A stretch of DNA of 64,000 bases from contig JBAMDO010000578.1 of NCBI GenBank assembly GCA_037074765.1, positions 744,001 through 808,000 of the forward strand, given 5' to 3'. Positions 52,050 through 64,000 of this stretch are shown one piece after another (position 1 is the first letter of the stretch; the number at the start of each line of letters is the position of its first letter). A program made the position numbers and the translations under genes. The DNA comes from Mansonella perstans (lineage: Eukaryota; Nematoda; Chromadorea; Rhabditida; Onchocercidae). Under the pieces are notes generated by a model, which saw nothing but the letters and a program-made list of their open reading frames with translations, searched no databases and was not told the DNA's origin.

Positions 52050-52107
52050 ATGATACCATGATACCACGATACCACGATCTCATGATTCCACAATTCCATG
52101 ATACCAT
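52050..52107. repeat. Minisatellite, about 10-bp unit
   Basis: Five to six imperfect copies of a unit close to ATACCACGAT run through this stretch, with single-base changes between copies. Confidence 0.8.
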
Positions 52108-55100
52108 CACTACTTTACATCCTTACTAGACATGTCCTGTCATTCATATTACTACCATTATTAGTATTAAAAATTATCTATACATTATCGTTACGACACA
52201 TTTCACGACAATAATACTATCATCATTCATTATCAGTGAAAGCTTGCGGCTTAGTTCAAAAACACCAATTAGCAGCAAATTTATTGGTATGACAGCTGCG
52301 CATCGGAACGGAAGGAACTGACAACAGGATAAAAGAATCTTGCGCATACATGGGGAAGGGAAGAGAAAATGAAAAAGGATCGGAGTAATTTAACGGTAGT
52401 CTAATTGCACCATCAAATGAAACCTTTATTAAGAGCAAATAATAAGCTGTTCTAACAGTTTTACTACTTATCGTCGTAATAGAACATATTATCGGTGCGC
52501 TTCAAAGGCATCAGCATAACTTCTTCCTATACTTTTATCCCACTAATAATGACAATTTTTCGTCAAATACAGCAAAAATTCGATATTTTTGCTGCTTGCC
52601 GAATATTCGATAGACAAGAAGAATAATCTGTAAGTTGCTATTAGCATGACATTATTGTCAGACATAGGATGAGCGTATTCCATCTTGAAATTTCTACTAA
52701 TTTATAAAATTGTTTTTAAATTTTAACTGAGCTGGTAAAAGTTAAAGAAAACTATTACTGTTAATTTATTCATCTCGAAAAAATAAAATCAACATTTGAT
52801 TCAAAATTTAATAGAAATGAATAAATAAAATTGAGTGATGAACTAATAAGATAACTCTAACAAGGACCTCGAAGGATTTTTTTTCAACTTATCGAAATTT
52901 CGAGCCGAGACAAAATTGATAGCTATTAGAGAATGTTTCAGTCAAATGAGTGATACTTTTATTTCGGAACTAAAATTTATAGACAAATAGCAGCTCAAAC
53001 GATAATCAACGGTCTAAACTATTGAATCAGATCGAAAAACTCATTTTTCAACTCATTTAAAATGTGGGGCTAATTTTTTGATGAAAAGATGAAATGATAT
53101 CTTATGTGAAATTTTGTCTTTTGATATCCATGCAAATTGCGCACAACATATTATTCATCTATCATCATTATTCCATGCTAAATTTTGTCTGGCTCATCCA
53201 TAACTCTTTGTATTATTATCATTTCATTTACCATAATTTATGTTAATGCACAAATACCACTGTAATAAAAAAGAAAAAAGTAAGGTATGCTCACTATGCC
53301 TTAAATAACATCAAGCAATCATCTCGAAGAGTGTTGGCAGCTTTTGTAGTTTTGGAAGCTTAGCAAAAAAATCTAAGATTTTTTTGGCAAAATATTTAGT
53401 AGGAATTTAAAAAGCGAGGACTAAATTTGACTTAAAAAATTATTTTCCTTCTCTAATTACCAAAGCTAAATTGGAAACAATTTTGTTGAGAACTAATGTA
53501 CATGAAAAACTTCAAACTAGTGTTATTGAAGATACTTTCGTTTGCACTGGTATTGATTTGTATAATAGGTTGTTCGAATTTCTTGTGTAAAGAGATATAT
53601 ATCACGATGACGTTTTATTTAGATGATTCCATTTTATTGCATTCCATTATTTTCAATAAGCCAGAAAATATGTCATCGTAGAATTTCCGAATATCCTTAA
53701 TTACTAACATATTAAGATTAAAAGTGGCTGTTCAATCATTAAAAAAGTCTATTTTTCAGCTTTGATCATGTGTCCAGACAAATTGTGCCAAAATGAAAAT
53801 AGATTAATTAATACAAAACACTTCGACGACGATTATAGCGATAAAATTAAGAAAATGATAATGATAATAATGCTAATAATTATGATAATTGAACTGATCG
53901 GTGGAGGTTGAATAAGTTGAAAGAACAACTAATGATGGAGTGGTGAAGATATTGATAACTGAAATTGATAAAGAAACTGATAATGATTTCCCTGCAAAGA
54001 ATCGTGTCATCGATAATCTGTTGTCTACAACAGTAGAAATTTTAGTAATTTCGTACATATCGATTACGTTCCATTTACCATACTACAAATAATATTTGAA
54101 GAACATTTGTGAATTGTTTCCATAAAGGGAAAAAAGCGACAAAGATGGAAATATCGCCGTAATTCATTTTAAGATCATTTGCAATACTATCTTAATGATT
54201 TTGCTAGTTATATTATATCACTGTCATCAGTGGATTACCAAATGGTTGCACGCCAAGAAAAAAAAAAAACACTATTATCATTCACAAAAGCAACTGCGAC
54301 AATCCAATTCTTATTCTGATCGTCGGACTGCATAGCCTTCTTAATTATTGGATACTATCCAGTTTTTCAATTTCATACCATTGAGTATGCAAACTGTCAC
54401 ATTAAATTGATCAACAACTAAATCAATAACCGGTAAAATGGTGCTCATTTTAATGTATAAAGACATTCAGACTCCTGATTTCGTCCCAACTGATTGAAAT
54501 TTATAAGATTTCAACTTTTTTTACCAAGAAAATCAAACTAATATTTTTTTCCAGGTGATTTTGGAAACGCTTTAATAGAAATATGTAATTAAAATTAAGC
54601 AGTGGATTAAAGTTGAAACTAAAACTTATTTTTAAATATACAGCTTTTAAGTAGGAAGAAAGAAAGAGAGAGAAATGACCTGTTTAATTTGTATATTTCT
54701 GTACACGCTTAAATTTCGTTTTCAAGTATCGCTCAGAAACTTTGATTTGAGACTTAAGCACAGTGCAGGGCGAAGAAGACAAATTTAATACATGGATGAA
54801 TTCGGCTAATTTTTTTCTATTCATTGAGGTTTTTTTTTTCACAATCACTTCTTTCATTTTCTTTACCCTTTCTATGAATAAAAAGTTTTTTTTGGAAGAT
54901 TTTGCACTGAAATATCAGATGTATCTCATTTCATTACTTTCATTATCTTTAAGACATAATATTTGAACATATTTATTGCCTCACAGCCGCCCTTGTCCTT
55001 CTTGACTTCTTTTGTTTTTTGTCTAATTATCAAATGAGGTAAAGGCTTGATTTTTTTGAACACATTAAATGCTTCGCTTTGAACATCATTTGCAATCGAA

Positions 55101-55940
55101 AATGTGTGTTTCGAATCAAAAATTTCAATCACTTACTTTTTTTTTTTCATAATTCTGGTTCATAATTCTGAAAAATTGGTTAATTGCTTCATTTTACTGC
55201 AAAAATGACATCCACATACATGTTCAATACACGTACAGACACTCATATACTCACGTAAGCTCACGTTCTGCCAATCATATACTTTTTTTGATTGTTGGAA
55301 GCCTTTGTTTACTTTATGATTAAATATAAAAACGCGTATATTACACACCTTTGTGGCACATGCATTTATACCCGAAAAGATTTAGCAATTTGCTTGGGTA
55401 ATTTTGTTTTCGGACGAATAGTATACCGTGTCGATTGCACACTATCTAGTTATGGTAACACGAGGACTGCAACATTTACAGATATGCTTTTCATTTTTGG
55501 ATGCATTTGAATTGCAATTTTAATAAAAAATTGGGGCGTATATATGGAAGTGCTAAATAAATGTTTTGAATGCATTTAACACTTTCATTTTTTGCATGCA
55601 GACAGCATGAAATGTTCCTGATGAGTGAGGAAGGCAGCATATTTGCTGTATCATCGGACCTTTGCATCTGAGCCATATTATCTGACTTTTTGATCTTTCT
55701 TACATGCACTAGGCACTCTGAAAGGATTCAACTATTTTGGGTTACTTTGAAATTTTCAAGACTTTAAACCGAATGAAGCATTTTCAAATTTCAATGTGTT
55801 AAAGTTTATCAACTTTAATGGATTTTTGAAAAGAAAACTGTTATTTGGTAATTTCTTTTAGCACCATCATCAAAATGAACTTATGCTCGAGAAAATTTGT
55901 AACTAGATTAAGTATTAGTTTGTAGGTTTTATTTGAATTT

Positions 55941-55965
55941 CACATCACATCACATCATCACACTA
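55941..55965. repeat. CACAT tandem repeat
   Basis: About five copies of a CACAT pentanucleotide with one shortened unit. Confidence 0.75.
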
Positions 55966-58192
55966 TTAGCCAACAAATAGTTCGAACAAATGAAGTCTTG
56001 GAACTTTATGTTATGTGTAATAATTATTTCAAATTTAAAATTGATGACTTGCAATGAGATTTTTCCAGTAAAAATGAACTAAGAGGCAGAAGTGGAACAA
56101 ATCGCGGAATACTAGGGAGTATGTTTAATGAAAAGATGTGCAGAGTTGACAATGAACAATGAAATGATGAAGCATTTAAATCATCAAATAAGTAATCTCA
56201 AATAAAATTGAATAAGTTGTCAGTAGACTTTAAAAAACATAAAAAATTAAGAGTTAATTGCAGTTGTTGTTTAATGTGGCAGTAAAATACTTCGCGTTAT
56301 CAATAAGCATGAGGACATGGTCGAAGTATTTAAATCATTAAATTGATGAGTTGTTGAATTTTCATAAATTTCCATAAATTAGAACCAAAACTAACAAAGC
56401 AATGAGCGTAAAATACTTTGTGATGAATAGAATATCAAAAAAATATGTTTTTGCATTATGCAATAGCAGTGGAGAAATAAAGAACATTAGACTGCTTACC
56501 TGTGAGTAATCTAACAATTCATATATACCTATTTCATTCAAGTATTAGTTATCCACAAATTTATCTGTATACAGTGTATTTTACACATAAAGATGTAATA
56601 AGTATAAGATGTTTACACTTTGTTTTATATTCTTGATTCTTAATAAAGTATGTTATTCAATTAACATTACCAATAAACTTCAGCAAACTATCAATTTCAG
56701 ATCATGAAAAAATATCTTTCTTAGCTTTTAAAACCAAAAATTTTTTCTCGTTTTAAATTTGAAGAAAATTCGCTCTTACTTATCATTGCTCTTTTTCACT
56801 TTTGCTTTCTTATCATGTGGAAGAGAAAATAAAAAAAGACCCCGAATGATTGTTAATTCACAACATTATCGAACTCCAAACTAGTCAGACAGTGTGCTAG
56901 TCTATTAGTCAATACTAATTATGAATCCATTCTCTATCCGGAAACTATGTACAGAACTTGCAGAGCTTGCAAAAGCAAAATAGAACTTATGTAAAGTGCA
57001 AGTAGAAAATAATTTATGCAAGTAATTAAAAAGTAGAAATATCAATCGAATCGCCAAATTTTTTACTGCCATATAACATTAAGATTAAATATATAAACTA
57101 AAAATGAAATGTTCAGTTTCATATTTGAAATTATTTTAAAAACTCGTCCATCTGTTTATGTTCAATTTTTGCTGCGACAGTGATAAATGAGAGATGTTCG
57201 GTAATATTGAATTATTTCAGTGAATTTAAAATTTTAATTTACTAAAGTTTGATAAAATATCCGCAACAAATGAATAAAAATTTTATCGCTGAAATTCTTG
57301 AATTTCAAAATCTAAAACTTTTAGATTCTTTGAATCCAAAAATTTTGATCTTTGCTCGATTTTGCTTTTTACGGATTGTACGTTGCTACGCATAGTATAA
57401 AAATACTTAAATTTCAGCAGCAAATAAGCAAATGGAGAAATAATTTGGATAAGAGGTTTCTTTGAAGAAAAACAAGCAAAACTGAAAAAGAAATGGAATG
57501 AAATCCAATTTGTGGAATATTACATTATCATTATTCGCAATCAATTTCCCATATTTTCAAATTTCCAGATAAAAATTTAATCCTAAATTTAAATTTGATT
57601 TTTCTCCATTACTTTTAATTCTTAGTTTATTTTGCATTAAACAAACACCTAAAAATACCACCTTTCAATGATTAAATTCGATCTGTTTCTATGTATGTTT
57701 AAAAAGCTTCATTGGTTCACTTCCAGTATCAATGTCCCAACTGTTCACAACCATTTATTATTTCAATTTTGCTAATCTGTTCATTTTGCTAATATTAATA
57801 ATTGCTTCAGCTGTCTTACGATGGGATCGAATCATTGCTAATCAAATCGTTTAATGGAACTGAATAATTCTTTAAGATTTACTAATTATGTGTTGTCGTT
57901 ACACGTATTGTCATATTATGATGGTATCAAGTAAAATGCGACTTTGCCAGTAATACTGATTTGAAAAAAAAATAATTGATTGAAAAAGAATGCAAGAATT
58001 CAAAAGAAATTTCATTTTTTATTTTATATACAGATTTGCAAGATTAAAAATCATTCATCAATTTATCTATGAAAAGTTTCAAAATAAAAAACATATTCAC
58101 TTTTGCATCTTTTATGTATGGCTATCTTGTTTCTTTTCTGATTTTTGGAATTAAAATAAATCAAAGGAATGATAATAAAAGATTATTCATTC

Positions 58193-58210
58193 TGGAATGT
58201 TAACATTCCA
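58193..58210. repeat. Perfect 18-bp palindrome
   Basis: TGGAATGTTAACATTCCA is its own reverse complement and has no spacer, with GTTAAC at its centre. A dimeric protein binding site is one possibility; chance is another. Confidence 0.85.
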
Positions 58211-61200
58211 ATAATTGGTAGTATTTATGATTTAAATTCACTATTGCCTTATGAAGATTTGTGGTGATTCACATAATATTTGATCAAAGTTTAAAGAAGA
58301 TTCGGCAAAAAATCAAAAACGGAAAATTAAAACAAGTGGCTAAGTATCAAATTCAGAAGTTTGATATGTCAGGATCCAGTCAGCGACCAAATTAGGTAAG
58401 AGAGAATTCCTAAGATTCCTAATCATGAAAATGATAATTCTTAACAGCTCAGTTCAGTTCAAAATTTAAATTTGTTTAATTTTCTCTGTTACTTTCTTAA
58501 TGGTATTTGAGGATAATGCAATTTGCGGATTAATAATTTCTTATTAATTCATATAATTTATGAATATAGGCGTTATTTCTTGATAAATATATTTATACTC
58601 TTCAATTATATTATGAGGCGATATAATTCTTTAATATCTTCTATTCATCCTTAAAATTTAAAAACTTTCCACATCTAGTATGAAAATTACTTATGTATTA
58701 AATTCAGAAATTATTTTTTAATTGGTAATTAATCAAAAATTAATACATGAAGTACCTTCAAAAAGGTTGGAAAATCTGTATTGCTTATGTTTATTATAAT
58801 TCTTTCATTACAGATATTTTCATTTTTCCATTTTTTTCAGGCTTCATTTTTTCCGAAATGAAGCTAAATTTATTCTTCTATTTATAGATTTTTACATTAG
58901 AAATTTTACGTTGCTTCTGCATTCTGAAAAGGTTAACATTTGCTGACTGAAAGAATTCAGGATTAATTAAGATAACAGTTGAATTGGTCAAGGTTTTAGC
59001 TGCTATCGCTTATATTTAGTGATTTAGAATTAATTTCTGTAATCAGTGCATCAAGTTGCACATCAAACGCAATTCTTTCATTCACGTCACGTTCATTTTC
59101 CGAGCAATTTGAAATGAATGAGTTTTCTTTGGAAAAAAACAAGAAAAAATGTAGCAGTACCAGTAATTTTTGTAAAGTTAGTGTGCTAGATTTGTTGTCG
59201 TGTAAAACACTTTTAAAATTTCCAATATCACAAATTTTTCAAAAGTGCAAAAATTTTCTACATTTTAAAATTGTAATCGAAATTCTTTTCAAATTTATCT
59301 TTTTAAAAATTACCAAATATCCTTATTAAAGCAAATATAAAAATGACCGTCTCTTTTGTAATAAAATTACAAATTGTCGTTTGAGAAAAGCAAACAAGGT
59401 AATTTAATATTTAAAAGTAAAAGACGAAATTGCCATCAGGTAGAGATTTCAGCGATCCATTTTGAATTTTTTTTGCGTGCTGTTTTTGCTTCTATAAATC
59501 ATTTTCAAACGGAAAAAACTTTCCCATATAAAGAAATTCCCATATACTATTTCAACTGTTATTTTGACGATTTTAATTCTCAATTGGTGAAACTTCAGGC
59601 CCAGGATTTTAAATTAATTAACATATGTTCAGTTATAATATTCGAGAGAAATTAAAAAGGAATTAAAAACGTATTGTTTTGGAAAAGAGAAAAAGTGAAA
59701 ACCTATTGAAAAAGAAATTGTTTATGGCTCTTTTTAAAAATTCATTTTTTTCTATTTCAGTTGAAAAAAGGGAAAAGACAGAGTAGTGCAAATTGTTCGT
59801 GACTTCTTGGAAATTGAATAATATTGCAAAATAAATTGTACTGTCAAAATTACTCAAAGTGATCGGAATAATATCTTTCATGGATGTGAGAAATTTTTTT
59901 TACACAATTTATTGTATGTAAATTGATTATCATGAATGTCATAAATTTTGTGCAATGCCTCAAAATATACCTGTTAACATAGTTGATATAGCAATGGCTT
60001 AGTTTAGTAGGCTTAAAATTAGAAACAAGGCTATTTTTTGCATTTCACTTTTTTATGGCTTTTATTTTTTTATATGGCATTTTATCTTAAAAAATAAGGA
60101 TATCAGTTTTACTTTCTGTGAATCAATTTTACCGTGTAAAAAGAAAGTCATATTGGTTTCTTTCTTATTAGACTCATTAGTCCAAAAAAATTGAATTTAA
60201 AAAAAAAACGTAACATTCATAATGTTGTTACTTTTTAAATGTCGTCCTTTATAACAATTTTGATTGAAAGATCAAAATAGCAAAAATGGTATCAAAGAAA
60301 TCTAGAGCTCTGGTCTCAATGAAAAGATCTCAGGTATAAGATTTCAAATAAACTTCTTTTTCGTATAGAGAAACTATATGGCCATGTATTATCCAAATCA
60401 TATTTGCAGTGCCTACCGTTTTCTTCATGTCACATTTTAAATGCCTATTGCTTTGCCATGCAGATTGTTTCGGTGATGTTGATTTATTTGTTTTCTTGCT
60501 AATTTATTAACTTGATTTATGAGAATGTTCCGTTTTCTGACACTTTTCACCTATTTCATCAATATTTTTCTTCCTTCAAAAATGCTGTCGGAGCTGCTTT
60601 GCTTCCTAAAATTTCGAAGTTTTAAAATCTGTGAAAATATGAAGAAAAGCGATTTTCATTTTGAAAAGTAATACGATTAATTACTGGCAATGTTTGATTA
60701 GCCAAAACCAAATTATTGAGTGAATTTTGAACGAAAAAATAATTCCCGATAAAAATTACGAAAAGCCTCGAAAATCTATTTTAATGTTTGCGAGAGAAAG
60801 AAATTTTAGGGAGAGCGCCACATCAATTTTTTTCTATCAAAAATAAAGCTAAGAGAGAGAGAGAAAAACAAAAATTGTAGGAAACTAGGCAATTTTTTGT
60901 CAACATGCCGACAGTTGCTCTCTCAAACACGAGTAGTATTCAACGATCATTCCACTACTATATCGTATGATACATTTGTACTGCACGATACTGTATTCCG
61001 TACACCAAATTGGTACACCAAATTATGTAACAATGCATTACGTATTATATAATTAAATGGAACTGTAACGAAATTTTCTTGATTAGTAGCGATGATTTAG
61101 AAGTTTGGTAAATGAAACGAGTCTGCAATGATCTGTATGAAGAACCGAGCTACCTGGCTGAACTAAGTGCAATCTTAGTAAAAGAAGCATACTATTCTCA

Positions 61201-62564
61201 GTCTCCTTTATCATTATATAAGTTTTCGTAATTCAGTTTGCAAAAAAAAAACTGAACAGAACTTTTCACAAAGTTTAGTCATGGCAGAAAATTTGATTGC
61301 ATAATTAAAAAAAGCTTTAAAAAGAATAAAATTTTGTTAAACTACTGAATTTTATAGCATAAAATTAGAACCTAGAAAATATATGATGTAATTTATGTTC
61401 ACAATTGTATCGTTTTATTCAGCCTCAAAACAATGTCTTAGTCTAATTTGCTTCTCTGAAATGAAGCAAGAATTTGCGATAGTTTGAAGGAAATGCTGAT
61501 AAGTTGTTCATAAATTTTTGTGCCGTACATTGAGCCAAACCAGCATAAAACAATAAGGAGCCAGATAACTAGTAATAAAAAATGCTTGAATTTCTTGAAG
61601 CCAATCAAATTGACCGGATCGATTTTACTAAACCCATCATGACAAGTTTTTACCTTAAATTTCATTTCATGAATCATTTAAACTCGCGGTGTTAAATTTC
61701 CCGTAGCTTTCTGTTCGCTTTCAGCCTCATCTATTAGATGTTTGCAAATCTCAACAGTTCGTCAAAATTTGTTATGTCATTTATACATTGTCAACATATT
61801 TATTTCACCTTTACAAATGATTTGCATTTTTAAGACAAATTCAATACTTAATTAAAATCAACTTTAGATATTGTATAACATTTCCAATTATTGCTTTTTT
61901 ATTTTAGCGTGAGGAATATAAACGTAGGACTGTGCATTTAATACAATTACTAGTCTTTTCCGGCCATTACTGAATGCAGTTCCTGTATTTCAGGATTTAT
62001 ACACATCTTTAATCATTCTCATTCCTTCTTACTACTTAGCTTTCCATAATAGTCTTTAAAAGTGCAATGTTATTTTTCATTTAATTTATTTAATTCCTAT
62101 AATTAAGCCCGAGAAGAATAAGTTTAATGCATGATTATCATTCCATGGCTCAATTTACAAATAATGTTTTCAACAATTATAATTATCAGGATTATAATAT
62201 TTTTTCGGTTTTTTCTTTTTGAAAATAATTTTGATGCTGATGTCAAATATCACTCTTACAATATGCATGCGCAGATATATACAAACACACAACATACAAC
62301 GCATTCGCAAACAATCACACACACACATACACAACATGGAACGATAAAAAACTCTTAAATGACGATTTGGAAACGAAAGTTTCATTGGTAATACCAAACA
62401 ATTAAGTTGCATATATTCTAAATAATCGTTTATCTCATGAGAAATAAAAAACATTTGCAATCATTCCTTGGCCACTCAATGACATTAAGCAGTTATTAGC
62501 AGGTCAAGATAATTGCTACCACACGTTGCCAGGCCTTTACCAATTTATCATTCATCATCCATCT

Positions 62565-62640
62565 TCCACTTTTTTTCCACTTTTCCAATTTTTTTTTCCA
62601 ATTTTTTTTCCACTTTTTTTTCCAATTTTTTTTCCAATCA
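62565..62640. repeat. Polypyrimidine array of CCAA/CCAC and T-runs
   Basis: Six or so units made of CCAA or CCAC followed by 4-9 T. It is a simple strand-asymmetric repeat. Confidence 0.8.
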
Positions 62641-64000
62641 AATCATGCGAAAAAAAAAAACCCTCTAGAGTAGCATCACAGTGAAGACTCGATCCTTTCA
62701 TAAATTACAGAACAGGAAATTTCAAAAATCCACAGAGATTTCAAAATTAGTCTTTTTTGATTTATTTAAAACCCTTCGATGCAAAAATGAGAATTCAAAA
62801 TGATCGATGAGTTAATTACCTTACTTCAAGTTTTATTAATTCTTATTAAGAAAGATTGTAAAAAATTAACTTCAAAAAATGAAATATATATTTCCTTTCA
62901 ATTAATTTTTTGTTTTTATTCAAAATGTGATGAATTACTTTTACTGTTATGTTTATCAATAAGCTTACTTCTTCATGCAGACATATTAACAGTTCGGAGA
63001 AAACTTTACAATTGTCGCGAAATCTTCCAAAAACTTTTCTCAGCCAAGTAGAGAGTAGATAACTAAAAATCCAGTAACATATCACTTGTCACATTGCTAT
63101 GACTTATCAACTTGTCAAGGCTGAATAATAAACAAAATAGATTGACTTCATTTCAATTACTTCTCTGTAATTTTCTTTTTGGCTTTTTTCAATATTATTT
63201 CTGTTAAACCATTCTATATATCACTATCTCTACGTTATCAATATGTTATTTCATTATCATTCATTATCAATAATTCGTCTTTCCTTTTTCCATAATTTAA
63301 AGTACTTATTCATTTTTTAGTTTCTGCTTTTCGAATCTCCGATATTTTCTGCGGAATTCTCATGTGAATACAAGTATCAGATTAAAATAAATGGTGGAAT
63401 TAGAGAAGAAACTTAAACAGGACCAAAATCGATTCGACTTTTGGACGTTTATAGTGACATCTATATATTTCAGTCTCATACTTTATGCAAATATAATTAA
63501 GCATAACAGGGAGAAAAAAATAAATGAAATAGCTCATACTATAACTTAATAGCTCATTATAAATGATTCGTACTATATATTCATTATCTGTCTAACTAGT
63601 GAAAATATCAATGGAACATTTAGGCATGCGCACAATTTAAATTATCTAGATTAATAATCAGCGATGATAGATACGATGAAAGTTACTGATAAATAAACAG
63701 AATTTTTTTTCTTCATTTCTCCCTTCTAACGGATGATTAAAAACTGTTTTGGAAATAATTGAAGCATATCAAATCGCAGGATTTTTGTGAGATTTTTTCC
63801 TCTCCATGTAAAGCACTTCGGTTTTATCGCATTACTATTTATCAAGCGAGCAGAGGTTTTCTTGTTTTTGCATATTTATTGCAATATGTTCTCATTTGTA
63901 GGGTCTTTAACTACGAAACATACACATACTAATTATTGTCATTAAAGTTATTCGTACTTCCATTAGCACCACCATCATTACCAACTATCAAATTACTCTG

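Larger units (their letters stand above)
46444..64000. other. Long gene-poor AT-rich region
   Basis: About 17.5 kb in which I find no exon with convincing composition, splice context or family motif on either strand. Open frames of 60-95 codons here have composition expected of AT-rich random DNA. The stretch contains CA-rich runs (47240-47330, 62280-62335), a 10-bp minisatellite (52050-52107), a CACAT repeat (55941-55965), a T/CCAA polypyrimidine array (62565-62640), a 13-bp hairpin (51114-51148) and an 18-bp palindrome (58193-58210). It may be intergenic or a very long intron. Confidence 0.5.

Noticed and set aside
62131..62460. Overlapping frames on both strands, rich in Thr/His and Cys/Met
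   Set aside because: They are created by the CA-rich simple repeat at 62280-62335.
1..64000. CRISPR array, bacterial endosymbiont (Wolbachia-type) insert, tRNA or rRNA genes
   Set aside because: No regular spacer repeats, no intronless bacterial-type genes, and no B-box-like or rRNA motif was seen by eye; a tRNAscan or homology search could still find something small.

Overview
The window looks like nuclear DNA from a parasitic nematode, most likely a filarial (clade III) worm. It is strongly AT-rich, its genes are cut into many small exons separated by introns of roughly 50-1000 bp with nematode-type TTTCAG acceptors, and several gene starts lie a few bases after a 3' splice acceptor, as expected for spliced-leader trans-splicing. 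The species call is inference. No prokaryotic operon, phage, CRISPR, rRNA or tRNA was recognised. Introns were placed by hand from splice signals, reading phase and family similarity; no alignment was run.

The left 37 kb is gene-dense and every gene recognised there is on the + strand. In order: (1) the 3' part of listerin/LTN1, the ribosome quality-control E3 ligase (window start to 10252); (2) 6-pyruvoyl-tetrahydropterin synthase (11284-11909); (3) a pepsin-family aspartic protease (14498-17230, first exon not identified); (4) U1 snRNP protein C (18958-20170); (5) DNA polymerase epsilon subunit 2 (20923-25922, ten exons, 519 residues); (6) PICK1, a PDZ-BAR scaffold (27465-31698, nine exons, 411 residues); (7) a FLYWCH zinc-finger protein with a basic patch (34641-36866). 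They belong to unrelated pathways (protein quality control, pterin synthesis, proteolysis, splicing, replication, membrane trafficking, transcription), so no functional cluster is claimed.

The right part is gene-poor. Between 37 and 44 kb lie a diverged repeat family, a perfect 15-bp hairpin, a pair of duplicated short reading-frame ends and two pockets of degenerate coding-like sequence. On the minus strand, 46443-43956 holds a multi-exon gene I could not identify, ending in a Ser/Asn-rich low-complexity tail. From 46.5 kb to the end I see only AT-rich non-coding sequence, simple repeats and small palindromes.

No clearly new biological system was found. The items most worth a second look are the unidentified minus-strand gene, the ~120-nt foldback just upstream of the FLYWCH gene, the stop-free frame-preserving intron and altered flap of the aspartic protease, and the duplicated reading-frame ends at 41.4/41.8 kb.
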